6,183 nt of DNA. Source: Oscillospiraceae bacterium. Lineage in GTDB: Bacteria > Bacillota > Clostridia > Oscillospirales > Oscillospiraceae. This document shows, piece by piece, positions 1-5,655 of the stretch. Both the position numbers and the translations under genes were made by a program. The DNA is taken from positions 1 to 6,183 of the forward strand of contig JAFNXT010000189.1 in assembly GCA_017378975.1 (NCBI GenBank). The letters are read 5' to 3'. Each line of letters begins with the position of its first letter. The stretch's first letter is position 1. Under the pieces are notes generated by a model. The model worked only from the letters and a program-made list of their open reading frames with translations, ran no database searches and was not told the origin of the DNA.

Positions 1-1073
1 CTGCCCCAAGGGGAAGGCATCCAGCGCCTCTTCCACCAAACGCAAACAGTCAGCACCGTTGTCCGGCGTGAACATCATCACCAAGTAGTCATGATCCGCG
101 AACTCGCACTCGATCCCGTGGCTCCGCAGATGCCGGGCAAGATCCGCTCCGGTACCACCCACGGCCCGAAGATCCAGCGTCAGCTTCAGGGGATCTCCCC
201 CCACCGTCACCCAGCCCTTCCGGACCAAACGCTCCTTCAGCCCATCCAGTGCCGCCACCTGCTCCGCCAGCTTCTGAGGATAGCCCTCCGCCAGCGCGGC
301 GTTGGCAAGGTCCAGTGACTGCAAAATGAGGTACGAGGGACTGGTGGACCCAAAGAGAGCCAAGGCATCCTTGGCACGTTTCACCATCCCGTCATGCCGG
401 GAAGCGATGTGCAGATACGCCCCGCCGGTGAGCACCGGCAAGGTCTTGTGGGCAGAATCACAGCAAAGGTCCGCCCCCAGATCGACCGGATGCCGGGAGG
501 GCTCCAAAAACCGAAGATACGCCCCATGGGCATTATCCACCAGCAGAAGCGTCCCATGCCGGTGGCAGACCTCCGCCAGACCGGCGATATCCGCCATGGC
601 TCCCAGATAATCGGGACTGGTGACATACAACGCCGCCACCGGGGTCTTCGTCAGGAACGCATCCACTGTCTCCGGATCCAGCGTACAGGACAGATAGCTC
701 TCCCCTGTCTGAGGATACAGCCATTCCACCTGCAGATCCAGCAGAGCCGCCGCGGACAAGAAGGTCTTATGGACGTTCCGTGCCGCCGCCACCACCTTGG
801 ATCTTCCTGTGGTAGCCAGATGGAGCATGGCCCGGATACATTGGGAAGACCCTTCCGTGGAATAGAAGGTAGGGCACCCAAAGAGCCGGGACGCGTTATC
901 TTCACTCTTTCGGATGATGCCCTCCGCCTCATACAGACTGTCGGCCCCATGGACCTCGGTGATGTCCATGGCCTCCACGCCCAGTCGGGAAACGCCCTTG
1001 TGACCGGGCATATGCAGTCGCAGCAGCTCTCCGTCCGCATAGTGCCGACGAAGTCGCAGATCGGTGTATCCAT
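1..1073 (-). CDS. Orn/Lys/Arg decarboxylase-family PLP enzyme (3'-partial, apparent frameshift near the start)
   Basis: This is a fold-type I pyridoxal-phosphate enzyme of the Orn/Lys/Arg decarboxylase (SpeA/YaaO-like) family, which makes polyamine precursors by decarboxylating a basic amino acid. The substrate cannot be told from sequence. On the minus strand the frame ending at position 1 is open from 1080 and carries the family hallmarks in order: LHMPGHKG, the phosphate-loop-like FYSTEGSSQ, VDNAHGAYLRF with the Asp that contacts the PLP ring nitrogen, and the Schiff-base lysine in CDSAHKTLPVLTGGAYLH (Lys codon 445-447). About 358 codons are visible of the roughly 440-490 usual, so the C-terminus lies outside the window. 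The expected start, MDTPICDFV, begins at 1073 and overlaps the scfB stop as TGATG, which suggests translational coupling. However, it is one frame away from the body of the gene, with the switch between 1044 and 1050. As written, translation from 1073 would end near 651 as an unrelated peptide. The only in-frame ATG, at 1011, starts inside the LHMPGHKG motif. The gene is therefore a recent pseudogene or carries a sequencing error. The family call is strong; the functional state is unknown. Confidence 0.85.
1044..1050 (-). other. Apparent 1-base deletion (frameshift) in the decarboxylase gene
   Basis: Reading from the ATG at 1073 gives MDTPICDFV and then loses similarity. The family sequence resumes as RHYADGELLRLHMPGHKG in the neighbouring frame, whose CGG codon is at 1047-1045. 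Adding one base (for example a second C after GTC) would give ...DFVRHYADGELLRLHMPGHKG, a normal N-terminus for this family. There is no heptameric slippery sequence here, so programmed frameshifting is unlikely. The flanking codons are otherwise intact, which points to a recent mutation or a base-calling or assembly error. Confidence 0.75.
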
Positions 1074-2443
1074 CACTTCTTCAAAGCACGGGCGATCGCC
1101 ACCATGATGGCGCACTCCATACGCTTACGGAAGAGCTTACAGCCATCCTCATACACACCGGTGACAGAGCCCGTGGCGTGATAGGCGTTGGCGGCGCAAC
1201 CGCCGGAGCAGTAGAGCCGTGCCCAGCAATCCCGGCACTCGGGATGGGCATAGACGTTGCAGGCGGCGAATTCTGCCTGACAGGGCTTGTTGGTCACGCC
1301 CTGCCAGATGTCGCCCAGCTTGAACTTATCATCTCCCACGAACTGATGGCAGGGATACAGATCGCCCCAGGGGGTCACCGCCATATACTCGGTGCCACTG
1401 CCACAGCCGGAGATCCGCTTGTAGATACAGGGACCGCCGGTCAGGTCGATCATGTAGTGATAGAAGGTGAAGGGATCGCCCTCCTCGTCCTTCCGGAGCA
1501 TCAGCTCCGCCAGACGCTCATACTGCTCCATGACGATGGCCAGATCCTCCTCCGTCAGACGGGAGGGATCGTCCTCGGCGCAGACCACCGGCTCCATGCT
1601 CAGCTCCCGGAAGCCCAGATCCAGCATGGTCTTGATGTCCTCCAGAAAATCGGGGTTGGCATGCGTGAAGGTGCCACGCATGTAGTAGCCCTTGCCCTCC
1701 CGGGCCTGGACGAACTGCTGGAACTTGGGCACGATCTTATCCCAACTGCCTTTTCCGGCATAGTCCACCCGGAACCGGTCGTGGACCTCCTTTCGACCGT
1801 CCAAAGACAGCACCACGTTGTGGCACTCCTTGTTGGCGAACTCGATCACGTCCTCGTCCACCAAAACGCCGTTGGTGGTCAGGGTGAAGCGGAAGTTCTT
1901 CCCCTTCTCCTTCTCGATGCTCCGGGCGTAAGCCACCAGATCCTTGACCACCTGGAAGTTCATCAGGGGCTCCCCGCCGAAGAAGTCCACCTCCAGATTG
2001 CGACGGGTGCCGGAATTCTCGATTAGGAAGTCCAGCGCCCGCTTGCCCACCTCGAAGCTCATGAGGGCCCGCTCGCCGTGATACTTGCCCTGACTGGCGA
2101 AGCAGTAGGAGCAGTTGAGGTTACAGCTATGGGCGATGTGCAGGCACAGAGCCTTCACCACACCGGCGGTCTTCTGCTTCAGCTTCCCGGCCATGGGCTC
2201 GAAGGTGTCGGGAGCGAAGAGCTTGCCGCTTTTCGCCAGACCGGTGATCTGACCGTAGCAACGCTCCAGCTCCGCCGCCTCCAGCGCCGGATACTTTTCC
2301 GCCATGGCAGACAGCACGGTCTCCCGGTCGCTGTCCTCATACATGGCGATCATGTCATAGGCCACATCGTCCACCACATGGACACCGCCGGAGCAAACGT
2401 CCAGCACGATATTGTAGCCACCGAGTTTATACTGATGGATCAT
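1073..2443 (-). CDS. scfB: Thioether cross-link-forming SCIFF peptide maturase (radical SAM/SPASM)
   Basis: This 456-residue enzyme is the maturase that installs Cys-derived thioether cross-links in the SCIFF ranthipeptide encoded just upstream. The best-studied relative is CteB of Clostridium thermocellum. Residues 1 to about 95 match the position of the small winged-helix precursor-recognition domain (RRE) of such maturases. The radical SAM core has C107-x3-C111-x2-C114 for the SAM-binding 4Fe-4S cluster and GGEP at 156-159. The C-terminal SPASM domain shows the full seven-cysteine pattern: C347-x12-G-x4-C365, then C403-x2-C406-x5-C412-x3-C416, and C435, which would bind two auxiliary 4Fe-4S clusters. 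Extra cysteines lie at 339, 388, 395 and 444. The start MIHQYKLGGY is chosen because it has a TAAGGAGA ribosome site and gives the usual length. The frame stays open upstream to 2614, but that stretch is the scfA region read in another frame. The stop overlaps the next gene by one base. Confidence 0.96.
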   Translation of the reverse strand: MIHQYKLGGYNIVLDVCSGGVHVVDDVAYDMIAMYEDSDRETVLSAMAEKYPALEAAELERCYGQITGLAKSGKLFAPDTFEPMAGKLKQKTAGVVKALCLHIAHSCNLNCSYCFASQGKYHGERALMSFEVGKRALDFLIENSGTRRNLEVDFFGGEPLMNFQVVKDLVAYARSIEKEKGKNFRFTLTTNGVLVDEDVIEFANKECHNVVLSLDGRKEVHDRFRVDYAGKGSWDKIVPKFQQFVQAREGKGYYMRGTFTHANPDFLEDIKTMLDLGFRELSMEPVVCAEDDPSRLTEEDLAIVMEQYERLAELMLRKDEEGDPFTFYHYMIDLTGGPCIYKRISGCGSGTEYMAVTPWGDLYPCHQFVGDDKFKLGDIWQGVTNKPCQAEFAACNVYAHPECRDCWARLYCSGGCAANAYHATGSVTGVYEDGCKLFRKRMECAIMVAIARALKK

Positions 2444-2461
2444 AGTTTCTCTCTCCTTACG

Positions 2462-2491
2462 AAAAAATGCCGCCGTTACCGGCGGCATTTT
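2462..2491 (-). terminator. Intrinsic terminator/attenuator between scfA and scfB
   Basis: A perfect 12-bp inverted repeat (AAAATGCCGCCG at 2464-2475 and its complement at 2480-2491) closes on a four-base loop. In the transcript the loop is GUAA, which fits the stable GNRA class. On the minus strand the stem is followed at once by six U residues. It begins 10 bases after the scfA stop and ends directly before the scfB ribosome site. It should terminate much of the transcription after scfA and let some read through to scfB, so the precursor would exceed the enzyme. The structure is seen in the sequence; partial read-through is inferred. Confidence 0.85.
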
Positions 2492-2501
2492 GCATTTGCG
2501 A

Positions 2502-2642
2502 TCACTTGCTCTCGCACTGCTGATTGGCGATACCGCAGCTGGTCTTGCAAGCAGACTGGCAGGAAGTCTGGCACTCGCCGCAGCCGCCGTTGCATGCGCT
2601 CTCGCACAGGTCACGAGTCTCGATGGTCATGATATGCTCCAT
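2502..2642 (-). CDS. scfA: SCIFF ranthipeptide precursor, eight-cysteine variant
   Basis: This 46-residue RiPP precursor of the SCIFF family (six cysteines in forty-five residues) is the substrate of the maturase downstream. It is a minus-strand ORF with a GGAGG site 8 bases before the ATG. Its N-terminus, MEHIMTIETRDL, serves as the leader. The core contains the family signature CGECQTSCQSACKTSC at residues 21-36, followed by NQQC with the last cysteine at 43. The six canonical cysteines are 21, 24, 28, 32, 36 and 43. Two more at 13 and 17 extend the C-x3-C spacing toward the leader. Residue 37, where I recall other SCIFF peptides having Thr in SCTVGNQ, is Gly here. The peptide is expected to receive Cys-to-alpha-carbon-type thioether links. 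SCIFF products have been linked to quorum-type signalling in solventogenic clostridia, but the function here is unknown. A second ATG (Met5, 2630-2628) is possible but would lose the conserved start. Confidence 0.95.
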   Translation of the reverse strand: MEHIMTIETRDLCESACNGGCGECQTSCQSACKTSCGIANQQCESK

Positions 2643-2675
2643 AAGAGTTACCTCCACTTAAAGTAGTTCCCTTGG

Positions 2676-2704
2676 ATATTATCATATCCGGCCCACAAAG
2701 TCAA
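2676..2704 (-). promoter_or_regulatory. Probable sigma-A promoter of scfA-scfB
   Basis: On the minus strand a -35 box TTGACT (2704-2699) is separated by 17 bases from a -10 box TAATAT (2681-2676), giving a leader of roughly 30 bases before the scfA ATG. GATAAT shifted two bases upstream is an alternative -10. A 6-4-6 inverted repeat, GGATAT-TATC-ATATCC at 2674-2689, overlaps the -10 and could be an operator. Confidence 0.6.
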
Positions 2705-2747
2705 CAACTACACCGGCGCTCCGACGGATTTTTTAGAAAAAAGCATC

Positions 2748-2776
2748 TTTCCAACCGGCACCAAACGTGATATATT
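2748..2776 (+). promoter_or_regulatory. Possible promoter of plsY
   Basis: TTTCCA (2748-2753) and TATATT (2771-2776) are spaced by 17 bases, with 4/6 and 5/6 matches to the sigma-A consensus. They lie 31 bases before the plsY ATG. They fall in the 165-base divergent gap between scfA and plsY, where a rightward promoter is needed. The -35 box is weak. Confidence 0.45.
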
Positions 2777-2807
2777 TAAGATGATAGTTTTGAAAGGAGC
2801 ACAGACT

Positions 2808-3413
2808 ATGATCTACCTTCCGATCGTCCTGCTGGGCTACCTGTTGGGCACCTCCAACATGGCCTGGTACCTGAGCCGTATCAAGCAGGCAGACCTGAGA
2901 AAAGGCGGCAGCGGCAACCTCGGTACCTCCAACGCGGTGATGCTTCTGGGCTGGAAAGCCGGCATCCTGGTGGGCATCCATGACATCGGCAAAGCGGCCC
3001 TCGCTGTCCTCCTCGCCCGATGGCTCTTCCCGGTGCCGTACAGCGGCGTGGTGGCAGGCGTGAGCTGTGTACTGGGGCATATCTTCCCCTTCTACCTCCG
3101 CTTCAAGGGCGGCAAAGGTCTGGCCTCCTTCATCGGCATGACTCTGGCGCTGGACTGGAAGCTGGCGCTGGTGGTCTGCGTCCTGCTGGTGATCATCACG
3201 CTGGTGACGGACTATATCGTCCTCGGCACCCTGTCCACGGTGTTGTTGGTACCCACTTTCACCTTTTTCGTGTCGGTGATCTCCGCCCTGATCCTCTGTG
3301 TCGCCACCCTCATCATCCTCTATAAGCACCGTCAAAACTTCGTCCGCATCATCAAAGGCACCGAAATAGGCTTCCGTGGTGCCGCCAAAGGCGACCACCG
3401 TCTGGACCATTGA
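2808..3413 (+). CDS. plsY: Acyl-phosphate:glycerol-3-phosphate acyltransferase PlsY
   Basis: This 201-residue membrane enzyme transfers the acyl group from acyl-phosphate (made by PlsX) to the 1-position of glycerol-3-phosphate, giving lysophosphatidic acid for phospholipid synthesis. All three PlsY motifs are present: the Ser/Asn glycine-rich motif 1 (SGNLGTSN, residues 35-42), motif 2 (GHIFPFYLRFKGGKG, 90-104) and motif 3 (HRQNFVRIIKGTE, 174-186). Hydrophobic stretches near 1-22, 52-72, 78-92, 115-135 and 140-171 fit the multi-pass family topology, and the length is normal. Motif 1 departs from the common GNxGATN form (LGTSN here), as in a minority of homologues. The start at 2808 is chosen for its AAAGGAG site at 2793-2799; the in-frame ATG at 2781 lies upstream of that site. 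The following gene begins 58 bases downstream without a convincing terminator, so the two may be co-transcribed. Confidence 0.93.
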   Translation: MIYLPIVLLGYLLGTSNMAWYLSRIKQADLRKGGSGNLGTSNAVMLLGWKAGILVGIHDIGKAALAVLLARWLFPVPYSGVVAGVSCVLGHIFPFYLRFKGGKGLASFIGMTLALDWKLALVVCVLLVIITLVTDYIVLGTLSTVLLVPTFTFFVSVISALILCVATLIILYKHRQNFVRIIKGTEIGFRGAAKGDHRLDH

Positions 3414-3471
3414 CCCCCCACCGCCGAGGATCCCAAGCGATCATCGGAAAACCTTAAAAAGGAGCCTTCCC

Positions 3472-4230
3472 ATGAAAGAAAAGATCTACACCATCCCCGT
3501 CAACGAAGCCTTCGATGCCCATGACGAATGTCCCTTCTGCTTCCTTGAGCGGCAGGTGGAACAGCGGACCATCAAATACACCATCGGACCCGGTGCCAGC
3601 TACATGGAACCGGAGGTCCGCCTTGCCACCGACCGGGAGGGCTTCTGCGGCGCTCATTACAAAAAACTCTTCGACTACGAGAACCCTCTGGGCAGTGCCC
3701 TGATCATGCAGACCTACTTCGTGTCCCTCTTCGAGGAGATGTCGAAGCAGATGGACCAATACCAGATCCCCGGCAAGCGGAGCCTTTTCAGCAAGAAGCA
3801 GGACACCGGCGACAGCCCCCTCGTGACCTGGGTCCGGCAGAAGCAAAGCTCCTGCTTCATCTGCAACAAGATCGAATACAACATGGAGCGCTACTACGCC
3901 ACCTTCTTCCATCTGTGCAAGGATCCCGAGTTCCGTGCCAAGGTAGAGGGCAGTAAGGGCTTCTGTATGCGCCACTTCCTGCGGCTCATGGAGGAAGCCC
4001 CCGACAAGGTCCCGGGCGGCCAGCAGGAGTGGTTCTATCCCACGGTGTTCCGACTCATGCGTGAGAACATGGCCCGGGTCAAGGGCGACCTCGACTGGTT
4101 CATCGACAAGTTCGACTACCGCAACGCCTCCGCCGACTGGAAAAACTCCCGTGACGCCGTCCAGCGCACCATGCAAAAGCTCCAGGGCATCTACCCCGCC
4201 GACCCTCCCTTCAAAAGCGAACCCCGTTGA
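3472..4230 (+). CDS. DUF6062-like protein with duplicated CxxC...FCxxH putative metal sites
   Basis: This is a soluble protein of 252 residues with no signal peptide or membrane segment. I recognise it as resembling the uncharacterised DUF6062 family of Clostridia; the family number is from memory. It contains the same motif twice: C20-PF-C23 ... FC59-GA-H62 and C128-FI-C131 ... FC165-MR-H168, with 35 and 33 residues between the two halves. This suggests two tandem homologous domains, each binding a metal (Zn or an Fe-S cluster) through three Cys and one His. Between the repeats is a basic linker near 100-112. The C-terminal part is rich in charged and aromatic residues (WFIDKFDYRNASADWK). 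The start at 3472 is supported by AAAAAGGAG, 7 bases upstream; an in-frame ATG at 3376 lies inside plsY and is rejected. It probably sits in an operon with plsY. No function can be assigned. Confidence 0.85.
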   Translation: MKEKIYTIPVNEAFDAHDECPFCFLERQVEQRTIKYTIGPGASYMEPEVRLATDREGFCGAHYKKLFDYENPLGSALIMQTYFVSLFEEMSKQMDQYQIPGKRSLFSKKQDTGDSPLVTWVRQKQSSCFICNKIEYNMERYYATFFHLCKDPEFRAKVEGSKGFCMRHFLRLMEEAPDKVPGGQQEWFYPTVFRLMRENMARVKGDLDWFIDKFDYRNASADWKNSRDAVQRTMQKLQGIYPADPPFKSEPR

Positions 4231-4244
4231 CCTTCGGAATGCAG

Positions 4245-4350
4245 AATGCATAATGCATAATGCAGAATGATAGTATTCGCTTCGCGAATGATTTAAAATA
4301 GTCCCGAAGGGACACCTAAATTATGCATTCTGCATCATGCATTATGCATT
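4245..4350 (+). repeat. Palindromic intergenic repeat with a 25-bp stem and two inner hairpins (MITE/REP-like)
   Basis: Two AT-rich arms built from repeats of the type AATGCATAATGCAG (4245-4269 and 4326-4350) are inverted copies of each other, matching at 24 of 25 positions. Between them lie two small perfect hairpins: ATTCGC-TTC-GCGAAT (4275-4289) and GTCCC-GAA-GGGAC (4301-4313). The whole would fold as a long stem capped by two hairpins. Its composition contrasts sharply with the GC-rich genes on either side. It ends just before the pepT ribosome site (AGAAAGGA), so it would lie in the pepT leader of any transcript entering from upstream. It codes for nothing visible. The layout resembles dispersed non-autonomous elements or REP-like repeats, but copy number cannot be judged from one window. 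Confidence 0.8.
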
Positions 4351-4371
4351 TTATTCAGAAAGGATCATATC

Positions 4372-5571
4372 ATGCAGACTGTCCAAGACCGTTTCCTGCG
4401 CTATGTGCGCTTCGATACCCAGTCCGATGAAGCTTCCCCCACCTGTCCCTCCACCCCCGGCCAGCGTACCTTCGGTCAGGCGCTGGTGGAGGAGATGCTC
4501 GCCATGGGCATCAAAGATGCCCACATGGATGACAACGGCTATATCTACGGCACCGTCCCCGGCGATCCCCGGCTCCCCACCATCGGCCTGATCGCCCATA
4601 TGGACACCTCCCCCGATGCCTCCGGAAAAGACGTACAGGCCCGTGTGGTGCCCTGCACCGGCGAGGATATCCTGCTCAACGAAAAAGAGGACCTTTGGCT
4701 CCGTGCCGCCGAGTACCCCAGCCTTCGTGAGCAGGTCGGCAAGCACCTGATCGTCACCGACGGCACCACCCTTTTGGGTGCCGATGACAAAGCCGGCATC
4801 GCCGAGATCATGACGGCGGCGGAGCATCTGCTGACCGCCCGCCGGACCCACGCCACCCTGAAGATCGGCTTCACCCCCGACGAGGAGATCGGCAGAGGTG
4901 CCGACCTGTTCGATGTGGCGAAATTCGGAGCGGACTACGCCTACACCGTAGACGGCGGTGGTCTTGGCGAGCTGGAATACGAGAATTTCAACGGAGCCTC
5001 CGCCTTCATCACCGTCCACGGCACCAATATCCACCCGGGCTCTGCCAAGGATAAGATGGTCAATTCCATCCTGATCGCCATGGAGCTCCAGAGCCTTCTG
5101 CCCATCCACCAGCGCCCCGAATCCACCGAGGGCTACGAGGGCTTCTTCCACCTCAACGAGATCCGGGGCGACGTGGAGCAGACCCAGCTCCACTACATCA
5201 TCCGCGATCATGATATGGAAAAGTTCACACAGAAAAAGCAGGTGATGGGTCAGGCTGTGGCCTTCCTCAACGCCAAATACGGCGAGGGCACCGTGGTACT
5301 GGACCTGAAAGACAGCTATTACAACATGAAGGACCAGATCCTGCCCCACATCCACATCGTGGAGAAGGCGAAAGCCGCCATGGAAGCGCTGGGCATCGAT
5401 CCGAAGGTCTGTCCCATCCGGGGCGGCACCGACGGTGCCCGTCTGTCCTTCATGGGCCTGCCCTGTCCCAACCTGTTCACCGGCGGTCAGAACTTCCACA
5501 GCCGCTTCGAATACGTCCCCGTGGAGGACATGGAGAAATGCACCCAGCTCCTGATCGACCTCCTTTCCTGA
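4372..5571 (+). CDS. pepT: Peptidase T (tripeptide aminopeptidase, M20B)
   Basis: This cytoplasmic dizinc aminopeptidase removes the N-terminal residue from tripeptides as part of peptide use and turnover. At 399 residues it is close to the usual 405-410. The metal and catalytic residues of the M20 family are in place: H76 and D78 in AHMDTS, D138 in LGADDKAG, E171/E172 in TPDEEIGRG, D194 in YTVDGG, and H376 in NFHSRFE. Each lies two to three positions earlier than its equivalent in the enterobacterial enzyme, as I recall that numbering. The dimerisation (lid) domain spans about 205-315, including GTNIHPGSAKDKMVNS, which is typical of PepT. The start at 4372 follows AGAAAGGA by 7 bases. The gene stands alone between the palindromic repeat and the asnS promoter. 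It may depend on read-through from the plsY side, because no clear promoter of its own was found. Confidence 0.96.
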   Translation: MQTVQDRFLRYVRFDTQSDEASPTCPSTPGQRTFGQALVEEMLAMGIKDAHMDDNGYIYGTVPGDPRLPTIGLIAHMDTSPDASGKDVQARVVPCTGEDILLNEKEDLWLRAAEYPSLREQVGKHLIVTDGTTLLGADDKAGIAEIMTAAEHLLTARRTHATLKIGFTPDEEIGRGADLFDVAKFGADYAYTVDGGGLGELEYENFNGASAFITVHGTNIHPGSAKDKMVNSILIAMELQSLLPIHQRPESTEGYEGFFHLNEIRGDVEQTQLHYIIRDHDMEKFTQKKQVMGQAVAFLNAKYGEGTVVLDLKDSYYNMKDQILPHIHIVEKAKAAMEALGIDPKVCPIRGGTDGARLSFMGLPCPNLFTGGQNFHSRFEYVPVEDMEKCTQLLIDLLS

Positions 5572-5589
5572 AAAAAATCCTTTTCCCTC

Positions 5590-5618
5590 TTGTAAAATCC
5601 AAGATTTTGGCGTATACT
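5590..5618 (+). promoter_or_regulatory. Probable sigma-A promoter of asnS
   Basis: TTGTAA (5590-5595) and TATACT (5613-5618) are separated by exactly 17 bases in the AT-rich gap after pepT, giving a leader of about 30 bases. The AGAGAGG ribosome site at 5641-5647 lies 8 bases before the ATG. A small 6-3-6 inverted repeat, AAAATC-CAA-GATTTT (5594-5608), fills the spacer. The leader is too short for a T-box, so tRNA-dependent antitermination of asnS is not supported here. Confidence 0.7.
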
Positions 5619-5655
5619 CTATTTTATATTCCTATAAGCAAGAGAGGTTTAGATC

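Noticed and set aside
394..1107. Plus-strand open frame of 237 codons opposite the decarboxylase
   Set aside because: No family features; the minus strand carries an intact series of PLP-enzyme motifs.
1064..2026. Long open frame on the plus strand opposite scfB (320 codons)
   Set aside because: Antisense shadow of a GC-rich gene with strong third-position bias; no recognisable motif, and the opposite strand encodes a clear radical SAM enzyme.
2444..2614. N-terminal extension of the maturase reading frame up to an ATG at 2614
   Set aside because: It overlaps scfA in another frame, crosses the terminator hairpin, is Ala/Arg-rich, and lacks the ribosome site present before the ATG at 2443.
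3424..3447. Imperfect hairpin CCGAGGATC...GATCATCGG between plsY and the next gene as a terminator
   Set aside because: One mismatch in nine pairs and no following T-run (AAAACCTT follows), so termination is not supported.
3454..4251. Minus-strand open frame opposite the DUF6062-like gene (265 codons)
   Set aside because: Low-complexity Val/Leu/Glu-rich shadow; the plus-strand protein has paired CxxC/CxxH motifs and a good ribosome site.
4351..5499. Long open frame on the minus strand opposite pepT (382 codons)
   Set aside because: Gly/Val/His-rich translation typical of an antisense shadow; pepT on the plus strand has all catalytic residues.
5594..5608. AAAATC-CAA-GATTTT as a pepT terminator or asnS operator
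   Set aside because: The stem is short and AT-only apart from one pair, has no adequate T-run, and lies between the -35 and -10 boxes; too weak to claim as a separate element.
5572..5655. T-box riboswitch upstream of asnS
   Set aside because: The gap is only 84 bases, with a promoter in its middle leaving a leader of about 30 bases, far too short for a T-box.
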